A DNA stretch of 64,000 nt from Plicaturopsis crispa FD-325 SS-3 (GCA_000827205.1 KN832557.1:318493-382492); one strand, 5' to 3'; positions 22,780 through 34,965 are shown, counted from the stretch's first letter. Numbers and translations: made by a program. The notes: generated by a model from the letters alone, not told the origin.

Positions 22780-22976
22780 CCGCGCCGCTACTACCAACTT
22801 CCAATCGATGGGCCTCCTCGGCCTCAACTTTCAAGTCGAACCGTGACCATGCCTCGGGTGTGGATGCTACCTTGGTACAGGCGAGCACCGTTTTACAGCT
22901 GCACAAAGTCATTCAAGGTCTGACTTGTAACCGTGATGATATGTACAGCTCAAAACACTCGATTTCGTGACGCAAA

Positions 22977-24448
22977 ATGGCCTCACGCGACGCTATCATT
23001 GCTACACACAATGAAAAACTCACTACCCTGGAAAATGAGAAACAGAACCTCCAGCGAGAACTCGCTAGGATAGAATCTGTTATTCTTGAGGTCAGACTCT
23101 TCTTCCAGCATGAATGGAGCAGAATTATCAACGGCTCGCGTGGTTCTCGCAGGTCCAACATGACCGCGACCAATTCATCAATGAAACCGCACCCATCGCG
23201 TCCCTACCCAACGAGCTCCTAGCATACGTCTTCCAGCTGTGCCATATATCCCAGCCTACGATCTACGATAGCCTAACCACCGCACGCGACTTGTCTCGCG
23301 TTACCGCGCACTGGCGCACCGTCGCGATCAGCATGCCCCACCTCTGGTCGTCTATCTACCTAACAGAAGAGCTGCCCCCAGACATCCTCTCCATATATCT
23401 ACAGCGCAGTGGCACGTGCCTCCTCGACCTAATCGTTTGGCACCTCCACCCCACGCATACTACAGTCCCAATGTGGCAGGCCATCCGGTCCAAGGCCGCG
23501 CAGCTCGTGCCGCTCGCGGGCCGCTGGCGCAGCCTGCACATGCATGCCGGCTTCACCCTTGTGGCGGACATCCTCGGTACCCTCTGCGTGCCCCGCCTCG
23601 AAAGCCTGCACCTCGACCTTACCGACGCCCCACTGACGGATCACAACCGCCTCCTCGCCGGCGGAGCACCCTCCCTCCGCCTTGTGCACTTCCGCACCAT
23701 AGGCCCGCCCCTGATATCATTTCCCTCCGCCACGGTCACGCGCCTCTGGCTGCAGGACCTCCGCCCGCTCGTACGGCTCGATGCGCACGCCTTCCGCGCG
23801 CTCGTGCAGAGCCTGCCCGCTCTCGCTGAGCTCGTCGTCTGCAGCAGCAGCCTGCGCCCTTCCACCTCCGTCCCTCCGCCCATCTCGCTCCCGGAGCTCG
23901 CGGTCCTGCAGATCCACGGTCCGACGGAGCTCGCGGACCGCCTGCTCTTCCTCAGCGTCTCCGCGCCGCGCCTGCACACGCTCGTGGTCAAGGCGGGGAT
24001 CGATGTCGCCGCCACGCAAGTCGCGCCGATGACGTGCCGGCTCGCGCGGAACTACCCTGCGTTGCGCACGTTCGTGTCCGTGGACAATGCGCCACACGCG
24101 GTCGACCTTCTTGGCGGGCTCCCGAGCGTTGAGCATTTTGTGCATGTGCTGCCGGAGGGTGAGCAGATTGAGCGGACCGAGGCGCTTTTTCCGCGCCTCC
24201 GCGGGAGCCCGCTGCCGCTGCCTGGGCTGCGCAAGCTGACGCTCGCGCCGTTGGAAGACCTTGGGGCGCTCTGTAGCCTGGTCGAATACCGCGCGGACAG
24301 CGAGCCGCCGCTGCTGGAGGTGTGTATCCCACGCGTGTATGCTGGCGACGAGGGGGATGCGGTGGCGTGGTTAAGAGGGCAGGTGAAGGTCAGTTATCGT
24401 GATGCTGATGATACTTGGCATGCTTTCGACTGCATGGCGAGCGAATGA
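22977..24448 (+). CDS. F-box-like protein 2
   Basis: Two exons: 22977-23090 (38 codons) and 23153-24448, separated by a 62 bp intron in the same position as in F-box protein 1. The N-terminal coiled coil (LENEKQNLQRELARIESV) leads into the core INETAPIASLPNELLAYVFQ, then SRVTAHWRTVAISMPHLWSS. The body again has Leu-rich irregular strands, with LESLHLDLTDAPL and LAELVVCSSS as examples, and ends with the block LEVCIPRVYAGDEG, which corresponds to AEVCIPRVYDGGGA of the neighbour. The pair arose by duplication and has since diverged strongly. Predicted SCF substrate adaptor, substrate unknown. Confidence 0.85.
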
Positions 24449-26842
24449 CTAGGGTGACTGCGACAAAATCTGCTGGGCCAGCTTATCTATGTGAAGCGTG
24501 ACTCAGACTGCTTTACGCGCTGGTGGCTTTATTCAAGTAACTATAAGAGCACGTCAGCCATGTCATTAAACCGACAAAACTTCACTTCCACTCGTACCAA
24601 ACCCATGCCGCGCCGATGAGATCTTAAAGTCCATCTGCATCCATACATAATCGTATTATTTCTTCAGAAACCTCGGCACATTGAAGATCCTCTGACATAA
24701 GGAGATAATTATGTTGGAGGTACGGCCCTACGGGTTGGCAAGGTTGAAGGTATACTGCATGCTGTGGCGTTGCCGGGACGTCTATAAGCAATGGGAGTTC
24801 GGACTTGGTTCGGACTCCGGAGTTTGTTCGGTGTTGCCTTGCAATTGCTTCAGGTTCCTCCTCGCTTTCTCGTATGTACTCTGACTCTGTATCTTCAGCC
24901 TGCACCACTGTTCGACCTGCGGCATTGTCGCTTACCTATCGCCCCATCTGTAATTGCAGGACTTGCGTCACTAGTATCAATAGCACCCCTGGCCTGGTAC
25001 GCGAGCTCGGAAGTGGGGATCAGTTTGGGCGATACGGCCTGCACCGAAGCACAAAGCTTCTGTGTTACGGTCGATAAGGCTAGAGGGAAATTAGAGGGCC
25101 GGGCGTTCTACTTAGGTGCGTCTATCGTGTAGCTTTCTGTTAAAATATGCTGAACCGAAGTCCAACCAAAGTCCCAGGAAGTCGTTCCCGCGCATATCCT
25201 CCTTAACAAGCATCCTCTTCTCAGTCTGTCCATGACGTTGGGTCTTTCAGCGTGTTAATTTATGACGGACAGCTGAATTCAATCATCTGCGACTTTGCGC
25301 GTACATCCATCCAGGCTCTTGCGAATGTTCGTAGGCATTCAAGTTATCGGTCCCGAACACAGGACGATGTTTACATCGTTTCAGCGCTACGCGCTGTGCA
25401 GGCTGCCTAGTCTCCCAAAGGCAGGTAGTAGACAATTCCTTGAACCTCGCAGGCTCGGATATCCTTGTCTGACAGGCTGCCGAGCCCTGCATTTTCACCG
25501 TGACATCCTGAGCGTCTTGATTCTGCCTTGATTACTTATCGTCTGTTTATCGCACTTGCCCAGGAAATTACGGTCATGGGAAACTGTCTCTCAAGGTTTG
25601 TACCAACATCTCCAGGCTTGTGGGTCGTATGCACGTTTGATCTGCTGACCATTGTCCGCTAGCCAGATTTGTTTCGGTAGTGGTTGACCCCGATGGCAGT
25701 GCCGTCGATAGCGTCTAATGGTGGAGCCTAATTCCTCTGGCGCCTCAGGATACAACTCCTTAAGGCCTTATTGCTGAAACAAGTGCCCTATTTTTGTCTA
25801 CTAGCTCTGAATCATGACGAGACGGGGAGAGGGAAGTTCCGTCTTGAGCTGCGACGATGGTTTGCATTCAACTCTACCGACTTGACGGGTCTGTACACTC
25901 TTACATTTTTAACGAACCGATATTGATATTGAAGACAGGAAGACCCTCGACAGCACGTATCCAACGTAGCTCTATCATTATTGGGGTGGTAAAGGCACGC
26001 ACACCATGAATCGCAGTATCAATGCAGTCAGTGCAAATTTGTGACGTGCGATCTCTTCTCTGGTGTATCTTCCAGGGTACACCCACGCGAACTAGGAGGA
26101 CACCCTCGAATCTCGCGTTAATCTCGTACAGCTTGCGCCTCCGAAAATCAAGTGGATAAATGCTGATGCACTCCCGATGGGCGAAGAGCAGGTTGCCTGT
26201 AATCTCACGGTATTTCACGCCGCGGGCGTCAAATCATCTTACCCCTTGTGAGTGCATCTTACCCCTTGAAAGAGTGAGAAGCCATGCTGAGCATTGTATT
26301 GCCTTCGAGACTGCCTATCATTCAAGCCACTCCCACCTTCCCGCGGCGGCCGTGATGTCGGAGCTTCACAGCATCCTGCTTAACATCCGGACTGTTCGAA
26401 ACATATAGTGCAGCGCAGCTCGAGCACCCTCCACTTGAATTCAAATCCACTGCGTCCGCGTTGCTTTAGACAGGTCTGTATGCCCTCAAATTATGCCTCG
26501 ATGAACTTTTCATACTGAATCGTCCATGCTTAGAGTCAAGCGCGCCGCGCAGATAGATCTGGGGGGGGGTTTTTTTTTCAAAAATCGGATCCTTCCGCTT
26601 CGATAGGCTCCTACAGGATGGCACAGGACCACTTTTGAGCATCGGCTGTACTCTGGCAGGTGGATCTGTCTCACTGTCAACACTTGCGCGGCAATCTAAG
26701 CTGATTAAGAATCTATGATAGTGGGAACATCAGCACTCCGGTAATAAAACACACTACAACGACTCGCCCCAGGTCTTCAGGCCTTTTGCGTAACGACTGT
26801 CTGGAAAACATTGTCTACGCCGCTCCCGTATACTTGTCAACA
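24449..26842. other. 2.4 kb without a clear gene
   Basis: Lower in GC than its surroundings. Short open frames exist (24791-25132 plus; 25901-26218 minus, 105 codons) but none has a motif or convincing splice partners. A two-copy direct repeat of the core CATCTTACCCCTTG lies at about 26237-26268. A homopolymer run of G then T lies at 26561-26579. It may hold relics of the neighbouring MLKL-like family, but no fragment could be shown. Confidence 0.4.
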
Positions 26843-29816
26843 ATGGTCTTACTGGCACTCCGACGAGACGATGCTCCCTCATCCCTCAACGTTCTCGATA
26901 CCGCTGTACCTGTATTGAAGATCGTGAAGACGGCGGCCGACATTGCAAACATGCCCGTGTTCAGCAAGGTCGCCTGCATACTTCTGACTTGTGTCGAGAC
27001 CGCAAGGGTGCACTTCAAGCCTTCTACTCAATTTTACCGACGATCTTGATCTTCCAATATTTACGCAGGATGCCCGTGCCAACAGAGAGGAAGCCGTCGA
27101 GTTGGTCGTGCGAATAGTCCGACTTCTACTCCCGACCATCAACTGGATACACGATATGAAATATTCTGACACTCCTTCAACTGAGTCGTTCCAGCATGAT
27201 TTGACGGCGCTACTTCCGTGTGTCTCTTATATTTTATGATGCATTCGGGCGCAACTAACCTGAACTTACAGGATTTTCGAACAAGTATCTCGCGCGATGA
27301 CAAAAATCACGCAGCGTAACCCTTTTGCTCGAGCTCTGCTTAGTCTTGCAGATAAGGAAACGATCCAAAGACAACGCAGACTGCTGGACAATACGCTGCA
27401 GGACTTTGCCGTACGAATATGTTCTTTTTAAATTCATTGCGTCTACTTTTGCTCATTATAATCGCAGATTACATCTCTCATGCGCATACAAAGCGCTTCG
27501 GGCATCGAATCAAAACTTAAAGTGCAATGTTCTCGGTTTCATTTGTAGTTGCCTCTACTAACCTCACCTTAGGATTATCCAACGTTCGGACAAACAGACA
27601 TCGAGTTATTGGAAGAGGCGCCTCGCTCGAGTGGTCCACATTCATGGTATCAGCACAGGGAGCGATACTCGCGTGTCTACCGCGCTCGATTCCGAGCCGA
27701 CGGGACATCAATACTTGTTTTACAGTACAAAAAGGACATTGCTACTAGGGTGAGTCATCAACTTCGATCACCGTACGGAAATTCATCCATTGCGCTGTAA
27801 AATCAAAGGAGTTTTTGGCTGAAATCCATCGCTACCAAGATGCTCTGTGAGAAATTCCTGGCCCCAATCACAGCTTGACTTTGACTTAATTCCTTACCCA
27901 CAGCCACGCGAATTTTGTGCAGTTTCGAGGCGCATCGAGTCATGCATCGAGAACAAAATTTGTTGTAGTCGAAGACCGTAAGTGTATTGCTGACTTGAGC
28001 GGCAGTCTGCCTTACCCGCTTCCGTTTCAAGATCCGTTCCTTGTTTACAATGTCCTAGGACCAGACAATCCGCACGGGCTCTCGGTACAACAGCGTGTTC
28101 GATTGGCTTTACAAGCGGTAATGCATTGCCTATGGAAACGACAGTAGGACTGATACAGTACTATATGACAGGTCTCCGATTTCTTCGTGAGTATCTTCAG
28201 AATAGCATACGACAAACTCACTAAATCGCCGACATCTACTCTGTGTGCCCAGTTGGCAGGCCAATATCTTCTGGACACCGTCGGTCATTATGGGACTAGG
28301 ATGCATCCATTGGTGAGTACTTCTGTGTTATGATTGGGCATAGTGTCGTTTAAGGCTTGCTGCAAGGATTTCAAATTTGATGCTACGTTAAGCAAAGCCG
28401 TGTACCAAATGTGTGTTGATGAAACAGGTAGGCATCTACTCATTGATATCCTCGACATCGATAAGCTAACTCTTTCGGACGCCCGTCTTCACAGTCTCTG
28501 TAATGCTCTTCGAGCGCGAGACATTGCTTCGTTTATTCTTGTTATTTGTACGTAGCAATCCTACTTCAATGCGAGCCGACATGTCTAATCATGCAGTGAA
28601 GACGAGCCCGTATACGACGCCACGTATGTCTTGCCATGGGACTGCTTTCAGTTGCAAGTCACGCATGCTAACCATGAATCTCATTTAGTGGTAGGCAAGG
28701 GTGTCTCAATTCTTGGCCGTATGTTAGATCCTCTATGGCACATCAGTCCCGGTCCGAGTCAACAGCTTGATGATATTGCGGCAAAAGTGACCGCTATATA
28801 TGAGGACTGGATGGCCACAACGACTACGGTTGGCACCCGCTGGCCGCGCTTAAAGTCTATGCTCAGCCCCCCTTTCGCGATCCTAAATTCAATTCTTATT
28901 CCCTATCAGCTTCCCCCAAATTTCCCTGTACTTGAGCTTGGTGATGTCCTATGTGTTGATTACCCTTGCTCGACTACTTCTACTTCACCCACAGGAGACT
29001 CGCCGACATTCACTGTTATCCGTAATGTTGCTACCGAAGCCCGGAAATCTGGCAACTCTGGACATGACATACAGTCCATCGAGTACTTCTCCAGATCGTT
29101 GAGTGAGACATATTGTGAAAATGGTTCTGATGCACCCGTGTGAGTACTCGATACTGTTACATTATCATTCGCTCATTGATCTCGGCATCATGTTACAGCG
29201 CCGGCTGCTTACAATGGGAGACATGGTACACAAAAACATTGCGCGACGACATCTCCTGTGCACGCAAAGTACAAGCCTTCTTGTCCCACAATACGGAGGA
29301 TACAGCGATACGCACGAACGGAGTGCTACAGCGTGACCAAGTCGCTCCCGTTCGACGTCTCTTCTTCATGGGTATGCTCCGTCTCTAAGTACCTTGTTTT
29401 CGTCGTTCTCAAATGCGTGCAACAGTTTCCTCTGTTACACGTGCAATCTATTCCAAAATCGATTTTGCAGAAATGGGCCCGAGTGACGGCGGTTCGAAGG
29501 CCGTTCATTACTGGTTTCATCCCGGTCGCACGCCGATGAGAGGGGCCACACGTAACCCATGGGGATATTGGTCAACATCCAAGGAATGGGCGCCCCCAGA
29601 CGAGCGCGAAGAAAGCTTGATTCCTGCAGTGACGAGCAGGGATGCGTTCGGAACGATGCCGAAAGAGCTGAACGGTTTGCGCGTCAATGCGCTCGTAGAC
29701 GAAGAGACCGAGAAGTAAGTTTGCACCCTTGGGCACCGAGGCGCGGAACGCTGACAGAGCTCATTTGCAGCTATGAGTACGATGTTGTCATCGTAGATGA
29801 ACGCATGGTCGGGTGA
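26843..29816 (+). CDS. MLKL-NTD/HeLo-like helical domain plus kinase N-lobe-like protein
   Basis: About twelve small exons. Introns at 27008-27068 and near 27218-27271 join in frame to give a helical N-terminal domain of roughly 150 residues: a first helix VLDTAVPVLKIVKTAADIA, a second VACILLTCVETAR, a third REEAVELVVRIVRLLLPTI, a fourth FEQVSRAMTKITQ, then a long last helix ending LLDNTLQDFAITSLMRIQ. This plan resembles the MLKL N-terminal four-helix plus brace (HeLo superfamily) domain known from many agaricomycete proteins. Next comes a kinase N-lobe-like segment, SRVYRARFRADGTSILVLQ, EFLAEIHRYQDALHANFVQF and TKFVVVED. No HRD or DFG is visible, so it is at best a pseudokinase. The C-terminal half (WDCFQLQVTHANHES to the stop at 29814) was not recognised. 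Membrane-active cell-death or signalling roles are known for the superfamily; here they are inference. Confidence 0.5.
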
Positions 29817-30126
29817 ATTTGGACCTTCACCTAGTTATCTATCCTTGGATGACCATGGCTGCGCGTACGCATTGTGTTGTATCGGACAACTCTTGGACCT
29901 TGTTAGCGTTGTTCCTGCCCGTACACGCTGCCTTCTAGGGGTTCAGGGCATATACGCAATTCGATATCGCATGTTATTCATCCTGTATGACACGCGAAAG
30001 CTACTCAACGAAGACGGTATTGACTGGTCACCATTCACGCAGTGACATTGCTGTTCTGTTTCAGTGCGGTGAACTCAACTGGGACTCGAAATTCGATGAG
30101 GGCACTACCGACCACTTGCACAAGAT

Positions 30127-30234
30127 ACTCGCACGAGCAAAGACGATGCCGTCGGACTCGTTGCGATGGTTGTTCGACTTGTCCTTCCAACCGTCCACTG
30201 GATGCATGAAATGGAGTGCCCGAGGGCGTCATAA
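30127..30234 (+). pseudogene. Fragment of a second MLKL-NTD-like domain
   Basis: A 35-codon frame reads DDAVGLVAMVVRLVLPTVHW followed by MHEMECPRAS and a stop. It lines up with EEAVELVVRIVRLLLPTINW plus IHDMKYSDTPS from exon 2 of the gene at 26843. The preceding intron-like boundary is also similar (TRTSK before DDA against DARANR before EEA). No continuation of the domain follows. It looks like the remains of a tandem duplicate. Its stop at 30232-30234 lies next to the stop codon of the convergent SUZ12-like gene. Confidence 0.6.
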
Positions 30235-32773
30235 TGTATACCATGTCGCCCTTCCGGTCAGGCTCTCGTAATGTTTCAAGATATCGACGATTTCGGGCCC
30301 TTGCAGAAATCGGTTGACGACGAGCATCTGTGCAAACAGTCAGCGTAGACGGATTATTGCGGAAGCGTGAACCTTACAAGCAGCCAGACTCTCAGCGCAC
30401 CCCACCCCGCCGCACGGTGGATAATGCGCCAATACTCGTCCACAAACGCAAGCGTGCCCCGGTAGTAATTGCTCACAAATAAATTGCTGCCATGGTCCAT
30501 CAGCCCCCGTGACGATGATAAGCCAAGCAAACGCACCGGTTTAGCATGATCCAGCGCGCCCAGAGCGCCTGCATCACCTTGTCCTCGTCGCGCACGTCGT
30601 CGACCTCGAATATCTCCTCCTCCTTATCGACAACGCTCCACGCGAGCACGCCGAACGGCTCCAGCGGCAGTGTCGACACGAGGTCGACCAGCCGCGCGCC
30701 GCCTGGGCGGCACGAAAAGTACAGCACGTCGCGGTCCGCGTTTTGTGGGTCCTCGGGGTACGGGACACGGCGGATGTCACCATCTTGGTAGCGCGCGGGG
30801 AGGTAGGGCGGGCGCGCGGCGGGGCCGTTTGGGTCGTCTGGCGGGGGAGGTGTGGGGTAGCGCGGGTCGTGCCGGAAGGTGGTTGTTGGCCGATAGGCAC
30901 GGGGAGCAACGAGCGGAACGGGAGGTGACGGAGAACGGTATTTTTTCGCAGGGATCGGCAATTCAACCGGCTGCGTAAGTGGACCGTCCACAATTGGATG
31001 CGAAGGCGGTATGGAGGGAGCTATATGTGGAGAAGAGATGATTTGGTTGGCTGGAAACAGAGGAGCACTTTCAGCGATGATCTGCGGCGGGGTCACATTA
31101 CGAACAGGCGGCGCGGCGGAGGCGGCGCGCAGAGGGCTTTCTTCCCTATACGTGTATTGGCTTTAGGATACGTATCGAAAGACGTTACTATCACTTACCT
31201 GTCAGTGTTGATAGTGCCAAGCGGTGGTACTTCTACGACGATCTTTCAGCGGTAGTGAGAATAACGGTAGACCCTCGATACAATAAACGCGACCATACCG
31301 TGTTATCCCCAGCCTCTATGACACTCACCTCCCCGTGATCCCAAGCAATGTGAGCCCACAGATGCCACTCAGACGGGAACGGGGCGCCGTGCAGCATGCA
31401 TAGTGGGCACTCTGGCGCGTTCATATGCGCTTCATACTGGTGCTCGTCATCTAGTCGGTATATAACAGACTGCCTACGAGGAGGGACTGGCTGCTTTGGG
31501 GACGAAATGCCAGTAAGTTGACAGCGATGCAGGAATCCGCGTCTAAGATTGCGCCGCAGGAAGGGGATACGGCCACGTTGCGGGGCAGTCACGACTGCCT
31601 TCAAGGCAGCAAGAAGTGTTTCGTCGGGTTCTGCGGGCAAGTTGCGTCGAAGCTGCACTGGCTCCTCAGAAACACGAGCATCGTCAGTAGTTTCGCGAGG
31701 TTGGCGCTCGTCTTCATCGGAAGAAGAGGATGAGGAGGCACGACTGGAGGGCACGTCGTTTGACGACCCTGAAGACGATTCTGATTCCGATCTTGACGAT
31801 GATGAGGATTCGTCGTCGTCGTCCTCACTGAATAGGTCCTTCCCGGTAGTCGTACGCGCCGACCTCTTCCCCGACTTCCGACCAGTTTGTGTAAAAGCGG
31901 TCTTACGGGCTGCCTTTACGCCTGCCATGTGTATGTTCCTGCCGCCGATAGCATTCACATTTGTCTCCCTGAGCAGAATAGAACGCTTAAATGCGAAAAT
32001 TAGATGGTTAGGTCCACACTTACAGAGTACTGACGGGCACACCATCAACGATGAGGGTCATATTGGGACCAATTACGGCGACCGGCAGTTTGTCGCCTGC
32101 GGACTTGTGGTAGTCTCCTCCGCGACGGGAAGTCGATGTGGAGGCAGCAGTCATGCGCGACGCTGTACGCCCGCCAGGAGTGTCAATTGGCCGTTTGCGG
32201 GACGAAATTGACTTGCGTGCTGAGTCTTCAAGGTGGAAGAACGGCGGGATAGCCGACGATTTTGCGACAACGGGACGCGGGCTGTTCAAGGCTGCATGAT
32301 TCAGGCGATCAGTGTTCACAAAGTCGCGTGGATGTCGGGCACCAGGCGCAGAGGAGAAATCGAATCGCCCTGGAGGCTGGGAGTCAAGGTTCACCTGTGA
32401 GCCGGAGTAGTTCTGCGGTACACACACACAAAATGTTCAGAAATCTCTCCGACGCCTAGGATGCCATGCAGCTTACGATCGAACGCGATGGCCCGTCTCC
32501 CCGCGCTGGCATTGCATACTGCTGTCTTTCTCGAGCGTGCAAGTTAGTGTTGATACGCGTCGGAATAGACGCAGTCTTGCGCTGCAATGTGATACCGGAG
32601 GGATCATCGCGTGCATCTGTAGCAACAGGATTGGCATGGGCCTCAGCTGGCTGAGCTCGCTGTGGGACTATCCACGAAGGATTCCGGGAGCCCTTTTTCG
32701 CAGTCTTCGGTACCGTCTTTCGGGCCTGGTTACTGGATAATGGGTTCGCATGTTGGTTAGAGTTGTCTCCCAT
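30229..32773 (-). CDS. SUZ12-like VEFS-box protein (candidate PRC2 subunit)
   Basis: Seven exons on the minus strand, joined in frame by introns at 32413-32476, 31969-32023, 31243-31328, 31146-31198, a third-last near 30539 and one near 30373. The long N-terminal region is disordered and basic, with an acidic/Ser run (SEDDDDESSSSS). One C2H2-type finger follows: ECPLCMLHGAPF, then EWHLWAHIAWDHGE. After a Pro-rich linker the C-terminal domain reads EVDDVRDEDKVMQALWARW, FVSNYYRGTLAFVDEYWRII and VVNRFLQGPEIVDIL. The order, one zinc finger then an acidic stretch then an aromatic helical box, matches SUZ12 and its VEFS-box (compare the human segment GEKEVMKLWN). SUZ12 is a core subunit of PRC2, which methylates H3K27. 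Identity is low, so this is a candidate. ATG 32773 is the first in frame; the start is uncertain. Confidence 0.6.
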
Positions 32774-33113
32774 ATATGTGGAACGTCCAAGTTTTCGACG
32801 AATCGATAGTGTGGGGCCTGTTGATGTGAAGGTTGCTGTTGGCCAGCTGCCGATGTCAATCACGAAAGACCGTTTCTCTTATTCTTTCTGCGTTTCTGGC
32901 TGGAATACGTCGACTGGAATGGAGGCAAGATGCTGCGGACAGTACCTCGTGCAGCTGTGCGATGGCAGACCAACGAGTTAATGGTCTCTGTTCGATAAAT
33001 TCATCATAGCCGGCGGCGCGAGCGCCAAAACGCGTCGAGCTCGGGTCGGATCCCGGAACGTTCCTGCTCTAAACATTTTATTCCTGCAGCACGTCGGCCA
33101 AACGGACTGCGCT
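32774..33113. promoter_or_regulatory. Divergent promoter region, SUZ12-like gene and RSM23
   Basis: About 340 bp between divergent starts. The segment nearest the SUZ12-like gene stays open in two frames and could hold a short 5' exon. No TATA box or known motif was recognised. Confidence 0.4.
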
Positions 33114-34965
33114 ATGTCTATGTTCTCGGCAGCTTCGCGTACCCGACCAGTTTCCTTGAATGTGTTGAGGTCTGTTACTCCTCAGACGCGAAATGCCACG
33201 GGAGGCGTCGCGAAGAAGGCTTCTAGTGCGGATACGACAGCCAGTCAGTCTCGCTAGTGTACTGTATAACCTGTGTCAAGCTTACCCTTGCCGCACAGAG
33301 CAGGGCTTTCGGGGCAAACAGGAGAAGAAGAAACAGATTATCGGTGTGTCCAAGGACAAGAAACTAGGGGTGCGTCTCTGCCTGCTTCCGGTCACGCAAT
33401 ATCTAACGAAAGCGTTGGGTGCGCAGACATTTCAATCCATGCCTCCGGCACAGCTAACCCACGAACTCTTCACCGAGTCGCGAACGGAAGGCATGGATGT
33501 ACAACTCTTCCGACCTGTGAGTAGCGCTTGAACTATACTCGTCGCGTTAGCTGACTGGGCATTGCGCATAGGAACTATTGACAAAGAAAGCCGTGGGACA
33601 AGTCTTCAAATTTCCTGTCAAGTCCACGGCGCCTTTCCGAAGATTTGGTGTCCCCAGGAATATCGTGGTAGAGGTGTGTACTTTCTGATGAGCATGAAGC
33701 GGTCGTTTGTGTCTAACTCCCTCTAGCATCGGTTGCTTTCCCAACCTTGCTGCGTCGTCCGGGATGTCACTGTGTCGGCGTCCGACATACTCGATCAGGC
33801 TAAGACGAAGCCAAGCTCTCAGACTCGGCGCATCATCAGTACGTCGCAGGTCTTTACTTGAAATCTTCTTAGTTGACCATTGCAATTCAGCTGGGATTCC
33901 CGGTTCTGGCAAAAGCACCCTCCTTCTCCAATCCGTGGAATACTGTGTTGCCAAAGGATGGGTCGTACTATATATCCCTCGTGGTAAGTTAGATCATATA
34001 TTTCTTATGGCTCGTGACTCATGGCTTTACAGCGATATCACTTGTCGATGCTACTCAACCCTTCTCGTACGACCCGCGGACACAGACATATGTTCAGCCT
34101 CGTTTCTCTCAGCAGACCTTGAAGCGCTTCCTCGACGTTAACGCCTCTGCGTTGAATTCGCTGAAGACAACAACAGATATCTTATTAGACAGGAGGCCAA
34201 CAGTCCCTGCTGGAACATCTCTTGCTGAGCTCATTGGTGTCGGGATACGTGATCTCGCAATTGCACCTGTTATCCTCTCGGCGGCTCTGGAAGAACTGGG
34301 AAAACAGACTAGGTACGCCGAAGATAGTATATCGGCAAATCCTCTGCCACTAACATTCGTTCTTCAGCCACCCGGTTTTGGTTGCCGTGGATGACGTGCA
34401 AGCCCTTTATCAGACATCTCGTTATCGCGATCCACAATACAACTTCGTGAAATCGTATCACCTTTCTTTACCACGGTTGCTCTTAGAGTATGCTAGTGGA
34501 AAGAAGACTTTCGTGCGTCCCTCATCCTTTACGCTGAACTGCCAAGCTCATGTCTACTTTCTAGCAACGCGGGGCATTTTTCGGAGCCATATCAACGACT
34601 AACACCACATTCCCGCTGCCACTGGAGCTTCGAGAGGCGGTCGGCATACCATACGATCGACCTACTGGCCCCTACGCCAAACGATCCCCGGAATTCACGG
34701 AATACGCGCAGGGCGTCAAGGGACTGGCTGTGCCCGATAGCCTCAGTTTAGCAGAAGCTGCGTCGCTGTTTGAGGTGTGGAAGACGGACAATGCGCTCTC
34801 TGTTTGTGCGTACATTCCTCTTTGAAATTATCTTCAGACGTCTTTCTAACCAACGCGTCTGTGTCAGTACCTAACGACGAGACGTTCCTGGCGAAATACA
34901 GCGAATCCAGTGGAGTTGCTAGGGATTTCGTATGGAAGGGCATGCTGTCCTCGTTTGCTACTTGA
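33114..34965 (+). CDS. RSM23: Mitochondrial small-subunit ribosomal protein mS29 (DAP3/Rsm23)
   Basis: GTP-binding protein of the mitochondrial ribosome small subunit. About eight exons. ATG 33114 begins a basic, Ser/Thr-rich leader (MSMFSAASRTRPVSLNVLRS) that looks like a mitochondrial presequence. The G-domain P-loop is GIPGSGKSTLL, preceded by the family block HRLLSQPCCVVRDVT. Later blocks are GWVVLYIPR, the VDATQPFSYD segment, LVAVDDVQALYQTS (Walker B-like) and FGAISTTNTTFPLPLELR. The end VARDFVWKGMLSSFAT is also typical of DAP3-family proteins. Length is in the family's normal range. It is head to head with the SUZ12-like gene and is followed 288 bp later by the BUR1-type kinase. Confidence 0.88.

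Larger units (their letters stand above)
21606..22976. other. Intergenic between F-box genes, with repeat block A2
   Basis: This holds the second repeat block (about 21821-22100) and the 45 bp promoter repeat at 22735-22779. A 220-codon minus-strand frame (22101-22763) overlaps part of it, is rich in Ser, Arg and Pro and lacks any motif, so it was not called as a gene. Confidence 0.45.

Noticed and set aside
25901-26218. 105-codon minus-strand frame with plausible protein-like composition
   Set aside because: No similarity recognised and no intron-linked continuation found, so it is mentioned only within the intergenic entry.
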